A DNA stretch of 64,000 nucleotides from Enterococcus ureilyticus (GCF_001730315.1 NZ_MIKC01000001.1:186001-250000), one strand, 5' to 3'. Shown: positions 9,329 through 17,356, counted from the first letter of the stretch. The notes: generated by a model from the letters alone, not told the origin. Translations and numbers: made by a program.

Positions 9329-10771
9329 ATGGAAACCGTGAATAGTTTTCAAGAAAATGCTAAAGTACAAAAAAATCGCTGGTGGATTTTAGTCTCGGTC
9401 GCTATGTTTACGTTTATGTCTACCTTAGATGCCAGCATTGTTAATATAGCTTTACCGACAATTTCAAAGGACATGAATGTTCCGATGAATCAATCCGAAT
9501 GGATCGTTTCGATTTATTTGATGGTCGTCTGTTCCTGTTTATTGCTTTTTGGAAAAATCGGAGATAGTTTGGGGAAAATCAAAGTGTATCGGATCGGTAC
9601 AATCATTTTTACGATTGGTTCATTACTATGCGGCTTCAATCAATCATTGAGTTTTTTATTGTTTGCACGTATCGTTCAAGGGATTGGTTCAAGTATGACG
9701 ATGGCCACAAATTCTGGTATTATTACCGAAGTCTTTCCTTTTAAAGAACGAGGGCGAGCGTTAGGCTCAATTGGTGCTTTTGTCTCTTTAGGTTCCATTG
9801 CCGGACCTGGCATCGGCGGCTTGATTCTTTCACAATTTTCTTGGCCTTATATTTTTTGGATCAACGTTCCTATTGGCATCCTCACTATTTTGATAGGTGA
9901 GAAATTCTTGCCAAAAGATCTTACCAAAAGTGGAAAAAAAGTGGACTTACTTGGTTTTAGCTTATTCGCTATCTTTATTATGACGTTCTTTGGTAGTATT
10001 TTTATCGGTCAAGAGATCGGCTTTAACGCGACTTTATCTATACTATTATTTGGTTTTGCACTACTTTCTTTTATCATTTTTATCTTAGTGGAAAAACGTG
10101 TCAGTATGCCATTGATCACTTTTTCAATTTTTAAAAACAACGTTTTTACGATGAGTTTGCTCACCGCAGTGTTGATTTTTTCATCTAACTTTTTTGTCAA
10201 TGTTGTGATCCCTTTTTATTTACAAAACGCTCGGGGATTACCGGCGAGCAAAGCGGGCTTATTGATGATGGTCTTTCCTTTGTTAATGGTTGTCGGGTCA
10301 CCAGTCAGTGGATTTTTAACAGATAAAATCGGGACTAAGCTGTTAACTTTTTCTGGACTGATTTTATTATCGATTACATCTTTGATGTATATGTTTTTAA
10401 ACCAAGGAACCCCTCTTTGGTACTATATTTTAGCAACTGGTATTATGGGACTAGGCAATGCACTGTTTCAATCTCCTAACAATACAACTGTCATGAGCAG
10501 TGTTTCCAAGGAAAATTTAGGAGTTGCAGGGAGTATGAACTCTTTTGCTCGGAATTTAGGAATGGTGTTAGGGATTGCTTTGGCTACGACAATTCTATAT
10601 AACGCGATGAGTGTTTTTTACGGACAACGTGTGACCACCTATATAAGCGAGCGTCCCGACATCTTTATTGCAGGGATGAGAATCACATTCTTTGGTTCCT
10701 TTATTTTATGCTTAACAGCTTTAGCGCTGACGATATTCCGCGCATTAAAAGCTAAAAAAAATAATACTTAA
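9329..10771 (+). CDS. MFS multidrug exporter, DHA2 (EmrB/QacA) family, 14 TM
   Basis: 480 residues, about 14 hydrophobic segments. DHA2-family signatures: TLDASIVNIALPTIS near the end of TM1 (residues 32-46), the loop 2-3 motif GKIGDSLGKIKVYRIG, ARIVQGIGSS in TM4, and GPGIGGLI in TM5 (antiporter motif C type). Predicted proton-driven export of drugs or other amphipathic compounds. AAGGAG lies 8 bases before the ATG. No regulator is adjacent. Single gene ending at a bidirectional terminator. Exact substrate cannot be told from sequence. Confidence 0.9.
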   Translation: METVNSFQENAKVQKNRWWILVSVAMFTFMSTLDASIVNIALPTISKDMNVPMNQSEWIVSIYLMVVCSCLLLFGKIGDSLGKIKVYRIGTIIFTIGSLLCGFNQSLSFLLFARIVQGIGSSMTMATNSGIITEVFPFKERGRALGSIGAFVSLGSIAGPGIGGLILSQFSWPYIFWINVPIGILTILIGEKFLPKDLTKSGKKVDLLGFSLFAIFIMTFFGSIFIGQEIGFNATLSILLFGFALLSFIIFILVEKRVSMPLITFSIFKNNVFTMSLLTAVLIFSSNFFVNVVIPFYLQNARGLPASKAGLLMMVFPLLMVVGSPVSGFLTDKIGTKLLTFSGLILLSITSLMYMFLNQGTPLWYYILATGIMGLGNALFQSPNNTTVMSSVSKENLGVAGSMNSFARNLGMVLGIALATTILYNAMSVFYGQRVTTYISERPDIFIAGMRITFFGSFILCLTALALTIFRALKAKKNNT

Positions 10772-10776
10772 TAAAA

Positions 10777-10820
10777 AATGAAACTGAGTACAGAATCTAC
10801 TGGCTCAGTTTCATTTTTTA
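10777..10820. terminator. Bidirectional terminator
   Basis: AATGAAACTGAG pairs with CTCAGTTTCATT, with T6 on the plus side and T6 on the minus side. It serves the MFS gene (plus) and the holin gene (minus, stop at 10849). Confidence 0.9.
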
Positions 10821-10848
10821 CTTAGCTAAAAAAACAGCTTACTTTCGC

Positions 10849-11238
10849 TTACTCATCTTCTTTGCCACTTTTGATATTCTTGATAAATTCTTCAAATAAC
10901 TCCGTACCAATGCCCATTTTTTTATAATTCTCAAGAATCGATTTTAGTTCCATTAGTAGATACCCTACGTATAAAACATAAATCAGTCCAACACCTGCTC
11001 CTCCTGGAATCAATGGCGCCAAGGGAATAAAAAACATCAATAGTACCATACTAGCTACTTTTCGTAAGATACCGTTGATTCCTACTTTGCTTAAAAAGTT
11101 AATTTTGGGATTGATTTTAGCCGCTAAGCTGCCACTTAAAAAATCAATGATCATTGCAATACAAATCAATGTCAAAACGTAAATGGCTTTGTGATCTGCA
11201 TCTACTAAAAATCGATCGAGATACTCAAACATCTTCAT
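10849..11238 (-). CDS. Phage holin family protein (Cph1/toxin-secretion type)
   Basis: 129 residues from the ATG at 11238, which has AAGGTGG upstream. Three to four hydrophobic segments, with the family hallmark of IAMIIDFLSGSLAA in the first helix and a GINGILRKVASMVLLMFF stretch, then a charged C-terminus. Matches the holin 4 type that releases endolysin through the membrane in phage lysis. No endolysin gene lies next to it, so in this place it is an orphan. It is on the same strand as arpU, 171 bases downstream, with ACTATCGG present twice in the gap, perhaps a regulator site. Confidence 0.8.
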   Translation of the reverse strand: MKMFEYLDRFLVDADHKAIYVLTLICIAMIIDFLSGSLAAKINPKINFLSKVGINGILRKVASMVLLMFFIPLAPLIPGGAGVGLIYVLYVGYLLMELKSILENYKKMGIGTELFEEFIKNIKSGKEDE

Positions 11239-11409
11239 AATTACCACCTTTTCACTATTTTTTACCTGATGTTGCGTTGTAACTTCCTCCGATAGTTTCT
11301 TCTAACTGTCTCTTTTCATTTTCGATTGAACACTATTTCAACTAACGGTACAACTTTAGTTTAGCCGATAGTTTATTCGTAAAACTTGCGTTCTTCTCCC
11401 ATAAAAATG

Positions 11410-11829
11410 TCACTTTTCTATCAATAGTTGTCCACTTTCATAAGACTCCCCAAATCGAATCAAGGCTTTGTCCAATTCTCGATAAAACTTACTTTCGCTC
11501 ATATGATGCTTCATATAGATCGCAATATTTGTTGTAAAATTCCGATCCATATATTTGTCATATAAAAGTTGCCGATCATAAGAATCTAGTTGATTCATAG
11601 CATTTATGATCTTCATTAATTCTGTTTCAGCTAAATACTTTCGATCCATCATCTGTTCTGTTTTATGGGAGAACTCTACTTCACTGCCGTTCATTTCAAA
11701 GGTATAGGCAGCCGTTACTTTAGGTGAATGTTTTTCACCAGCGATTCTGACTAAAGAACGATATGTTTTTAATAGGTCATGAACCGTTTTTCTAGTTTTT
11801 TTTCGATCAATCTCGGGAAATAATAGCAT
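11410..11829 (-). CDS. arpU: ArpU family phage transcriptional regulator
   Basis: 139 residues from the ATG at 11829, preceded by GGAGAGGA. Matches the ArpU family, first known from E. hirae as a regulator of autolysin (muramidase) export and later seen as a phage late-gene regulator that sits at the end of the early operon. The C-terminal half (DRQLLYDKYMDRNFTTNIAI, then MSESKFYRELDKALIRFGE) has the sigma-factor-like helix-turn-helix shape typical of this group. Here it is followed not by terminase genes but by a lone holin. Confidence 0.85.
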   Translation of the reverse strand: MLLFPEIDRKKTRKTVHDLLKTYRSLVRIAGEKHSPKVTAAYTFEMNGSEVEFSHKTEQMMDRKYLAETELMKIINAMNQLDSYDRQLLYDKYMDRNFTTNIAIYMKHHMSESKFYRELDKALIRFGESYESGQLLIEK

Positions 11830-11921
11830 TATTTTATCCTCTCCTTTTCTCTCAATAGTCAACTACTTACAAATTTTCAAAAGTTCCTTATTAGCTATAC
11901 GAATGCTTTGTTTCTAATGAA

Positions 11922-12053
11922 TTATTTCGTTTTTTTCTTTTCTTGAAAAATTGTCTTAGCAAGTAATTCCGCCTTTTTAGCAGCTTGTTGATCTCCCAAC
12001 TCCGCTAGATTCAAATAATAAGCAAGCAGTTTGCTTTTTTTTTTGCGTTTCAT
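11922..12053 (-). CDS. Small basic phage-type protein
   Basis: 43 codons: starts MKRKKKSKLLAYYLNLAELG and ends QEKKKTK. ATG at 12053 with a clear GGGAGG 12 bases upstream. Lys-rich at both ends with an Ala/Leu-rich predicted helix between. Small genes of this kind often precede arpU in enterococcal and lactococcal prophages. It contains an A10 run (codons 4-7), a place prone to frameshift. Function unknown. Confidence 0.55.
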   Translation of the reverse strand: MKRKKKSKLLAYYLNLAELGDQQAAKKAELLAKTIFQEKKKTK

Positions 12054-12260
12054 CCCTTTTTCCTACCTCCCTTAAAATAATGTGCAGCGATTCTATTTCC
12101 TTATTTAGTAAATTAGCTAATACATGAGAAAACAATTGACTAGAATTAGCATTTACGCTATTATATAAGTATAGTTAAATAAGCGCTCTTCTACGTTTGT
12201 CACTTTCTTCTTTCTGAAAAGGACTACTAAAAAGGCTTCGCTAACTATTCACTGATAAAT

Positions 12261-12324
12261 TAGCTTATAAGAATATTTTAATAGCTTAAAAGCTAATTGT
12301 CAACTAAAAATAGCTTAAAAGCTA
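12261..12324. promoter_or_regulatory. Operator cluster of the CI-like repressor
   Basis: Two identical inverted repeats TAGCTTAAAAGCTA (12282-12295 and 12311-12324) and a third weaker one, TAGCTTATAAGAAT (12261-12274). They lie between the leftward phage genes and the rightward repressor gene, spaced 21 and 29 bases apart, like a phage control region. Confidence 0.7.
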
Positions 12325-12362
12325 ATATCTTTTTCATTTGAGCTTATGAAAGGTTGAAAAAC

Positions 12363-12740
12363 ATGAGTTTAACTTACAGAATAAAAGAACTTGCAGACAA
12401 GAAAAAGGTTACTTTTGCAGAAATCGAACGAAATACTGGGATTTCAAATGGACAGATTCGTCGTTGGGACACTTCATCTCCTAAAATAGAAAATATCCAA
12501 AAAGTAGCTGATTACTTTGATGTCTCTACAGATTATTTATTAGGAAGATCTGAGGTTCCTTCTATTAAAGAACCCCCTCAAGAAGAAAATCTTTCTTCAC
12601 AAATCATGTTTCGGATGAACACTGATGGTTTATCTGAAAATGAAGTGGATGAATTGAAAGATGAAGTCGATCGTTTTCTTCGTTTTAGAAGATCTGAGAT
12701 CGAACGAGAACGGGAATTAAAACAAGACGACAAGGCGTGA
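12363..12740 (+). CDS. CI-like phage repressor, XRE family HTH
   Basis: 125 residues from the ATG at 12363 (AAAGG 9 bases upstream; an in-frame TTG 9 bases earlier is less likely). N-terminal HTH_3 domain at about residues 4-62: SLTYRIKELADKKKVTF, then IERNTGISNGQIRRWDTS and YFDVSTDYLLGRS. The C-terminal 60 residues are charged and helical and lack the LexA-like peptidase, so release from DNA would depend on the metallopeptidase encoded next (4-base gap). This is the arrangement of ImmR-ImmA in ICEBs1 and of many phages. Three operator-like inverted repeats lie directly upstream. Confidence 0.88.
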   Translation: MSLTYRIKELADKKKVTFAEIERNTGISNGQIRRWDTSSPKIENIQKVADYFDVSTDYLLGRSEVPSIKEPPQEENLSSQIMFRMNTDGLSENEVDELKDEVDRFLRFRRSEIERERELKQDDKA

Positions 12741-12744
12741 TTGG

Positions 12745-13422
12745 ATGACAGAGCAAATTGATGAATATCTTAGTTTTTCAGATAAAATAAACGATTATAT
12801 CTCAGCGATAATGGTCGCACATAATATCGGTTATGAAAATTATGACTGTTCATATCTTTGGGATTTCGTAAAATCTAAGGGCGTTTCAATGCGTAGTTTT
12901 CCATTCGATGGTGTAGCAAGAGATCGTATTTCCGGTATGATTGTTAAAGACTCCTTAGAGACAACGATTGGTTATAATCAAAACATGAGTGAGAAAAGAA
13001 AGAACTTTACTATCAGTCATGAAATCACTCACTATTTATTCCATATGACTGATAATGAGACGATTTTTACTGACACAGCTCGCAGTTTACATTATTCCTA
13101 TAATGAAGTGCTTCATGAATTTCAAGCCAATATTGGGGCTTCTGCGATTCTTGTGCCGGATGTTGTTTTCTTTCGTTTTTTAAAAGAAGGTTGGAACTTA
13201 TCTCAACTTTCCAATCGTTTCGGCATATCAGAAAGCGCTCTGTATGTTCGTTTGATCCATACAATGCAGGCAAATTTTGGTGTGTCTTATGTTGCTGCTA
13301 AAACAAATGCAGATGCTATTCGGTATAAGTTTAGCGGTAAAGGCCAACATGCTGCTATTGAACTTGGAACTAATTTAGAAGCACGGTTATTTAGGACAAA
13401 TCGTTTTATTGAGGCATTGTGA
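12745..13422 (+). CDS. ImmA/IrrE family metallopeptidase
   Basis: 225 residues. Zinc-peptidase motif SHEITHYLFH (His92, Glu93, His96), with a downstream Glu in EFQANIGASAIL as the likely third ligand. Family members cleave the partner XRE repressor when the host is stressed and so induce the mobile element. The gene follows the repressor by 4 bases in one operon. The C-terminal 60 residues have no clear domain. All catalytic residues are present, so this immunity pair may still work although the phage structural genes are gone. Confidence 0.88.
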   Translation: MTEQIDEYLSFSDKINDYISAIMVAHNIGYENYDCSYLWDFVKSKGVSMRSFPFDGVARDRISGMIVKDSLETTIGYNQNMSEKRKNFTISHEITHYLFHMTDNETIFTDTARSLHYSYNEVLHEFQANIGASAILVPDVVFFRFLKEGWNLSQLSNRFGISESALYVRLIHTMQANFGVSYVAAKTNADAIRYKFSGKGQHAAIELGTNLEARLFRTNRFIEAL

Positions 13423-13446
13423 TCTATTATGAGTTTTATTGAATAA

Positions 13447-13545
13447 AAAGAGCTTGGGACAAGAGTGTTAAATCCCGAGAAATAAGCTGAAATTCACAAA
13501 AATTTGAAGAGCAATTTTCGTGAATTCCTACTTATTTCTCGGGAT
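13447..13545. repeat. Imperfect inverted-repeat intergenic element
   Basis: Arms AATCCCGAGAAATAAG (13466-13481) and CTTATTTCTCGGGATT (13530-13545) are perfect complements, with a second pair inside (AATTCACAAAAATT against AATTTTCGTGAATT). Outside the left arm stands GAGCTTGGGACAAGAG, which looks like the outer arm of a longer symmetrical element; its mate on the right is replaced. MITE-like or RUP-like small repeat. Confidence 0.7.
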
Positions 13546-13865
13546 TGCTTCTGCTCCCACTGTTTATACGGATTGTTTGTTGGATTATTTTGTGTGCTTT
13601 TTTTTCAGATGAAAGTAAAGCAGAGGAATCGCCTATCCAAACTATTAGTAGAACTTCCACAGAACAGCAGGAATTAATGAATGCGATTCCAAAGGACTAT
13701 AAGCTTGAGGAACTATCAGGTTTGCAAAGAGGACTCTATGGCAATTTATATGGTAACGTACAAATGCAGAGCTTCGGTTGGTATAGAGTGATGTATAGAA
13801 CTTATATCCAAGGCAAAAATGGACAGGTTGGTTACAAAATGTCCAAACAATTGGTAAAGCATTAA
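13545..13865 (+). CDS. Short exported protein, possibly remnant
   Basis: Open frame of 106 codons. It begins with TTG inside the right arm of the inverted-repeat element, without a good ribosome binding site. The first 20 residues are hydrophobic (LFIRIVCWIILCAFF) and could be a signal peptide or anchor; the rest (ELMNAIPKDYKLEELSGLQ) looks like a small soluble domain. The position after a repressor/ImmA pair is often held by a small exported protein in enterococcal prophages. Insertion of the repeat probably replaced the original start. Function unknown; may be dead. Confidence 0.35.
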   Translation: MLLLPLFIRIVCWIILCAFFSDESKAEESPIQTISRTSTEQQELMNAIPKDYKLEELSGLQRGLYGNLYGNVQMQSFGWYRVMYRTYIQGKNGQVGYKMSKQLVKH

Positions 13866-14218
13866 GAATGAAAGCAATTGATACTGCGCTGATCACCTTA
13901 ATATAATTAAAATGATTTTTAATTGTTAGAAACGTTTCAAAACGACAAACTAACACTTTAAGTTGGAACACTCCATAGATTTCGTAATAATTAGGAGCTG
14001 TTCCAACTTATTTACCTATCCAAAAATAAAAATATTAACTAGATTCTAATCTCTATTTTATTAAACCTACGTTAATCTCAGGTTGATTCGTTAAAAATAT
14101 ATTATCACCCTATATAAGACAATATAGTTGCTATAAGAATTCCCTTCTTCTATAAAAGATAAATTCCCCCACTATTAAACACACAAAAGCCATCCTATCA
14201 ATTCATAATATCTAAACG
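13866..14218. other. Gap without supported gene
   Basis: Very AT-rich spacer with many stops in all frames. It contains a partial inverted repeat (ACTTTAAGTTGGAACA near 13952-13967 and AGCTGTTCCAACTTAT near 13995-14010) that may end transcription of the preceding unit on the plus strand. No gene seen. Confidence 0.4.
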
Positions 14219-14279
14219 TAAAAACACACTACGACCGTCGTCTGTAGTTGAAATGAAGGTTGTTATTTACTCTTGGTAG
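14219..14279 (-). ncRNA. Hairpin element copy A (candidate small RNA end)
   Basis: Minus strand: CTACCAAGAGTAAATAACAA, then a hairpin CAACTAC-AGACGACGGTC-GTAGTG and five T. The same about 60-base block recurs at 19351-19412. The outer stem differs between copies by a paired change, while the inner ACGAC-G-GTCGT is identical. On the minus strand, TTGACG and a TATAAA-like box lie at suitable distance upstream (14295-14320), so a short RNA of about 65 bases is conceivable. Confidence 0.4.
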
Positions 14280-14362
14280 TTATTTCCTTGCTCTTTATAA
14301 CGATGTAAAATGCCGTCAAATTAAGATTTTAACATTACTATTTACTTCAACTAACATCCAAT

Positions 14363-14399
14363 TAACCGCAGAGTGCGGAAAATTCTGTGGTTATTTTTA
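14363..14399 (+). terminator. Rho-independent terminator
   Basis: AACCGCAGA pairs with TTCTGTGGTT, then ATTTTTA. No protein gene lies directly upstream on this strand; a promoter-like TTGGTA-17-TATAAC (about 14273-14301) would give a short transcript of about 85 bases ending here. Confidence 0.5.
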
Positions 14400-14427
14400 T
14401 AATCAATAGGTTAAGTCGCTCATTCTG

Positions 14428-14455
14428 CTAGAATGTATAATTTAAGTGCAACACT
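14428..14455 (+). repeat. Left terminal inverted repeat
   Basis: Starts CTAGAATGTATAATTTAAG and runs on to GTGCAACACT. Pairs with the right end at 16493-16518 with one gap and few mismatches. It precedes the transposase ATG by about 70 bases. Confidence 0.75.
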
Positions 14456-14523
14456 AAAAGTGGAAGGTGAAAAAGCCTGCTATGATGGTGTTGACGAATT
14501 ATATCTACTAGGAGGTATTCAGT

Positions 14524-15533
14524 TATGACTTCATACACACACCTTACTATACGCGAGCGGGAAATGATTTTTCTTTATCATGGTTTTGGATTTACTATTC
14601 GTAGAATTGGGCGCTTGATCAAAAGAAGTCTGTCAACTGTTATGAGGGAACTTAAAAGGAATACTACAAAGTTTTAGAACATATTCTCCTTCTCTAGCAC
14701 AAAAATCGTATCATAAGAACAAGCAGAAATGCGGGAGAAAGAGAATTTTGGATCAGTCACCTTACAAAGAAATCATTCGTAAACTACTTTTTGAAGAGCA
14801 ATGGTCTCCAGAACAGATAGCGAATAGAATTAACTTAGAGAATAATGAATCTATTATCAGCTATCCTACTATTTATCGCTCTATTTACAAGGGTCTATTT
14901 GATCAAGTTTTTCCAGAAGGAAGCCCTGGAGCTCGAAAAATACTGCGACGAAAAGGAAGAAAATCAGTGAATAAAAGAATCGGTGATCGTCGTGGAAGAT
15001 TTACTGATGTGAAAACGATACATGAACGCCCAATAAAAGCCGAAAATCGAGAAGAACTGGGACACTGGGAAGCGGATACTGTATTGGGCCACCGAGGAAA
15101 ATCCTGTCTTGTAACATTAGTTGATCGAAAATCTCGGTTTTTACTAACTGGGAGAATTTCTAAAAATGATTCAATTTGTGTACGGGATATGATTGTAAAA
15201 TTATTGTCTCCTCTAAATAAAAAGCAACGCAAAACTATTACGCCAGATAGGGGACCAGAATTTACAAAGTACAAGTATTTCAGTAGATTGTGCGGTATTG
15301 ATTGTTATTTTGTAGATCCTTGGTCTCCATGGCAACGTGGAACAAATGAAAATACAAATGGATTGATACGTGAATACTTACCAAAGCGTACAGATATGAC
15401 ACCTATCTCAGAAGAATATATTGAGACTGTCGCTAATAAGTTAAATAATCGACCTAGAAAATGCTTAAATTGGAAAATACCTTATGAGATATTTTATAAT
15501 AAGTCATTATTTTTAACTAAGCGAGATTACTAA
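14524..15533 (+). pseudogene. IS30-family transposase, frameshifted
   Basis: The ATG at 14524 (AGGAGGTATTCAGTT upstream) opens the N-terminal HTH part (MTSYTHLTIRE, then GFTIRRIGRLIKRS), which stops after 49 codons. A single-base shift near 14665 puts YSPSLAQKSYHKNKQKCGRK in register and leads into the 261-codon frame. That frame holds the IS30 DDE domain: GHWEADTVLG (first D), TPDRGPEF (second D) and NENTNGLIREYLPK (E), so the catalytic core is intact. The element therefore has no complete transposase unless programmed frameshifting joins the parts, which is not usual for IS30. Confidence 0.88.
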
Positions 15534-15588
15534 ATGATTTCTAAATTTTTCCCAACATAAATCAATAGGATTTTTTTACCTTCTATGT

Positions 15589-16362
15589 TTATGAATTATT
15601 AATTTGAATTTCTTTACTTGGCCGCAAGCACCATAGTGTGTACAGAAGAGGAACTAGCCCATATATAATAAGTAAGTTAGACCACGAGCTAACAGAGGAC
15701 AAATCTGATGTAGGTGTCCAAGGGACCAGATTATTCATAGAATGAAATAGAATAGCATAAAATATTGTACCTGTTCTCATTGATAGCACAGAAAAAACCA
15801 TGCCTAGGAAGAAAGTATAAATTACTTGTTGATTTACAGCCTCCAGAGAAGGAGCTATTGGCATCAGTAAGTTTAAATAGTGTGTCGTACAAAATAGAAA
15901 TGAAGTACAAAAGGCAATTATTAGGGGTTTCCACTTTGAATTAGGGAAAGAGTTATTAAATCCTATAGTACCAAACCCCCTATCCCTTATTTCCTCGAAT
16001 AGGCCTGCACCTAACGCACTAGCAAAAGAGACGATGATAAGGTAGATTGGTTGTCTAAAAATATCAGCAATTCCACCAATAAAATCAATTCCATAAAGAA
16101 TAAAAGGAATCACGAAAATAAAGATAGTCTTCTTACGCTTTTTGATTACTGGAGAGAAATTTATTTCAATACCAAATAAATTTTTAGCCAATCTAACAAT
16201 AAAGATAGAAATTACAGTTACGATTAAGAAATAAATAAATTCATAGTAAGGTTTACTTTGTAAATTTGGTAGAGTATACAAGAGACTTAACGTAACTGTT
16301 TTATAGAGTAAAAAAGTTCCCCACATTACTACAATAGTTCTAAAAAAATTTTTCCAATTCAT
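15589..16362 (-). CDS. CPBP family intramembrane metalloprotease (Abi/Rce1-like)
   Basis: 257 residues with about seven hydrophobic segments. All three family motifs are present: EEIRDRG (Glu123, Glu124, Arg128), FCTTH (Phe157, His161) and HSMNN (His207, Asn211). The family includes bacteriocin self-immunity proteins, SkkI-type, and CAAX prenyl protease relatives. Motif integrity argues for activity. It lies within the ends of an IS30-type element, convergent with the transposase, and has its own upstream AT-rich promoter region and GGAG-like site. No bacteriocin precursor gene is visible next to it. It may give immunity or a surface-peptide processing function to the element's host. Confidence 0.85.
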   Translation of the reverse strand: MNWKNFFRTIVVMWGTFLLYKTVTLSLLYTLPNLQSKPYYEFIYFLIVTVISIFIVRLAKNLFGIEINFSPVIKKRKKTIFIFVIPFILYGIDFIGGIADIFRQPIYLIIVSFASALGAGLFEEIRDRGFGTIGFNNSFPNSKWKPLIIAFCTSFLFCTTHYLNLLMPIAPSLEAVNQQVIYTFFLGMVFSVLSMRTGTIFYAILFHSMNNLVPWTPTSDLSSVSSWSNLLIIYGLVPLLYTLWCLRPSKEIQINNS

Positions 16363-16492
16363 AATTAAATCTCCTAATTAAGTAATTTTTTTATTATGTT
16401 TTATTTTCCTTCTAGTATTTTATCATAATCAGATTTAAAAAATGTGAGACTTAGGACTGAATTCTTGAGGAAATTCTAGCCTACAAATCAAA

Positions 16493-16518
16493 TGTTGCAC
16501 TTAATTTGATAATTCTAG
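16493..16518 (-). repeat. Right terminal inverted repeat
   Basis: On the plus strand it starts TGTTGCACTTAATTTG and ends ATAATTCTAG, complementary to the left end at 14428-14455. Immediately outside stands TG, as on the left. Confidence 0.75.
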
Positions 16519-16570
16519 TGGACAAACAGAACAATTGTTCGTATAATATTCTTGAGCAAAAGGTATGGTG

Positions 16571-16916
16571 ATGAAAATGAGATATGTAAAAACAGTACAT
16601 TTAAAGGAGCATCTACGACCAGCACAATACTTTTACTCGTTACAACTTGTGCCATTTCACAAAGTGTCCTCTAAGCGCCTATACATAGAGGGAACGATTT
16701 ATAATCTATGGTCATTTCCTAAGGATAAAGAAAAAAGACTATTTAGCAGCATTCCCGCTTGAAAAGATCGACCACTTTCTTGTTTTAGAATATACCGATC
16801 CCTATCAATATTTGACTTTATCGAGTAAAAAAAACTATAAACTGACTGATTTCAAAATGGAAACAAGGCGTGTGGAATATATATTTGATCAGTGGAATTA
16901 CGATGAACGGAAGTGA
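16571..16916 (+). pseudogene. Small protein gene, frameshifted, function unknown
   Basis: Begins MKMRYVKTVHLKEHLRPAQY at the ATG 16571 (AAAGG 7 bases upstream). It leaves frame at an A6 run (16731-16736): with one A fewer, the sequence continues as KDYLAAFPLEKIDHFLVLEY and ends RRVEYIFDQWNYDERK, for 114 residues. The stop is directly before the next gene. So one inserted A breaks an otherwise well-formed gene of a three-gene cluster. No family recognised. Its start lies only 53 bases from the IS right end, so its native promoter may be lost. Confidence 0.55.
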
Positions 16917-16920
16917 CATG

Positions 16921-17079
16921 ATGAATTTAATTGATGAATATGAGGCTAGACTACCAACTTACAAGGAGTTCCAAAATTATATATGGGGTTGTGGCCAACG
17001 TTTAATTAACAATGTTGGATTAGATAAATTTGTTTTTTATTTAAACGCTGAGGAGGACAAATATTATGCAGAAAAATAG
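16921..17079 (+). CDS. Small protein of unknown function
   Basis: About 52 residues from the ATG at 16921 (ATG at 16918 and 16903 are also in frame). It starts MNLIDEYEARLPTYKEFQ and is acidic, with an aromatic-rich helix. The start follows the previous gene's stop (TGACATGATG), and its end overlaps the next gene by 14 bases, so the three are translationally coupled. Clusters of such short overlapping genes are typical of plasmids and integrative elements. No family recognised. Confidence 0.5.
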   Translation: MNLIDEYEARLPTYKEFQNYIWGCGQRLINNVGLDKFVFYLNAEEDKYYAEK

Positions 17080-17356
17080 TTATGTAGGTGTAATTGACAA
17101 GATTAGAGTTATAAAGTCATTCCCTAGTATGCTAGTGCGTTTCACACTACACACTCCTTCTGCTGACATAAATTGCTTAGTCAGCAAAAAAGAACTAGCT
17201 AACCTTATTCTTTTTCTTGAGGACGGAAAGTTTGAACTTGCTACCTTTGGTCATTACAACGATCGCAAGCAATTTGTGATCAAGAAATTTACTGTTAAAA
17301 ATCCTGACAGCTTTGTTCGTGAGTTTGTTTTAAAACCTATGACAAGCATAGCTTGA
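17066..17356 (+). CDS. Small protein of unknown function
   Basis: 96 residues, ATG at 17066 with GGAGG 10 bases upstream inside the preceding gene. Sequence such as VRFTLHTPSADINCLVSKKE, then LANLILFLEDGKFELATFGHYNDRK suggests a small beta-rich fold of the OB or SH3 type; this is only a reading of the pattern. Complete and uninterrupted. Third gene of the coupled cluster 16571-17356, which looks like cargo from a plasmid or integrative element. Confidence 0.6.
   Translation: MQKNSYVGVIDKIRVIKSFPSMLVRFTLHTPSADINCLVSKKELANLILFLEDGKFELATFGHYNDRKQFVIKKFTVKNPDSFVREFVLKPMTSIA

Larger units (their letters stand above)
14428..16518. mobile_element. IS30-type element carrying a CPBP protease passenger
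   Basis: Bounded by a 28-base left end CTAGAATGTATAATTTAAGTGCAACACT-like sequence (14428-14455) and its inverted partner at 16493-16518 (CTAGAATTATCAAATTAAGTGCAACA on the minus strand, one gap). TG flanks both ends, as a 2-bp target duplication would. Inside are a frameshifted IS30-family transposase gene (plus) and an intact CPBP protease gene (minus). An ordinary IS30 ends within about 60 bases of the transposase stop; here the right end is 960 bases away, beyond the extra gene. Confidence 0.7.

Noticed and set aside
12745-13422. ImmA/IrrE plus repressor as a toxin-antitoxin pair
   Set aside because: HExxH peptidase next to a CI-like repressor with operators and flanking phage genes fits phage immunity better; no toxin domain is present.
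14903-15274. Minus-strand frame inside the transposase gene
   Set aside because: Shadow of the IS30 DDE domain; no own start signals.
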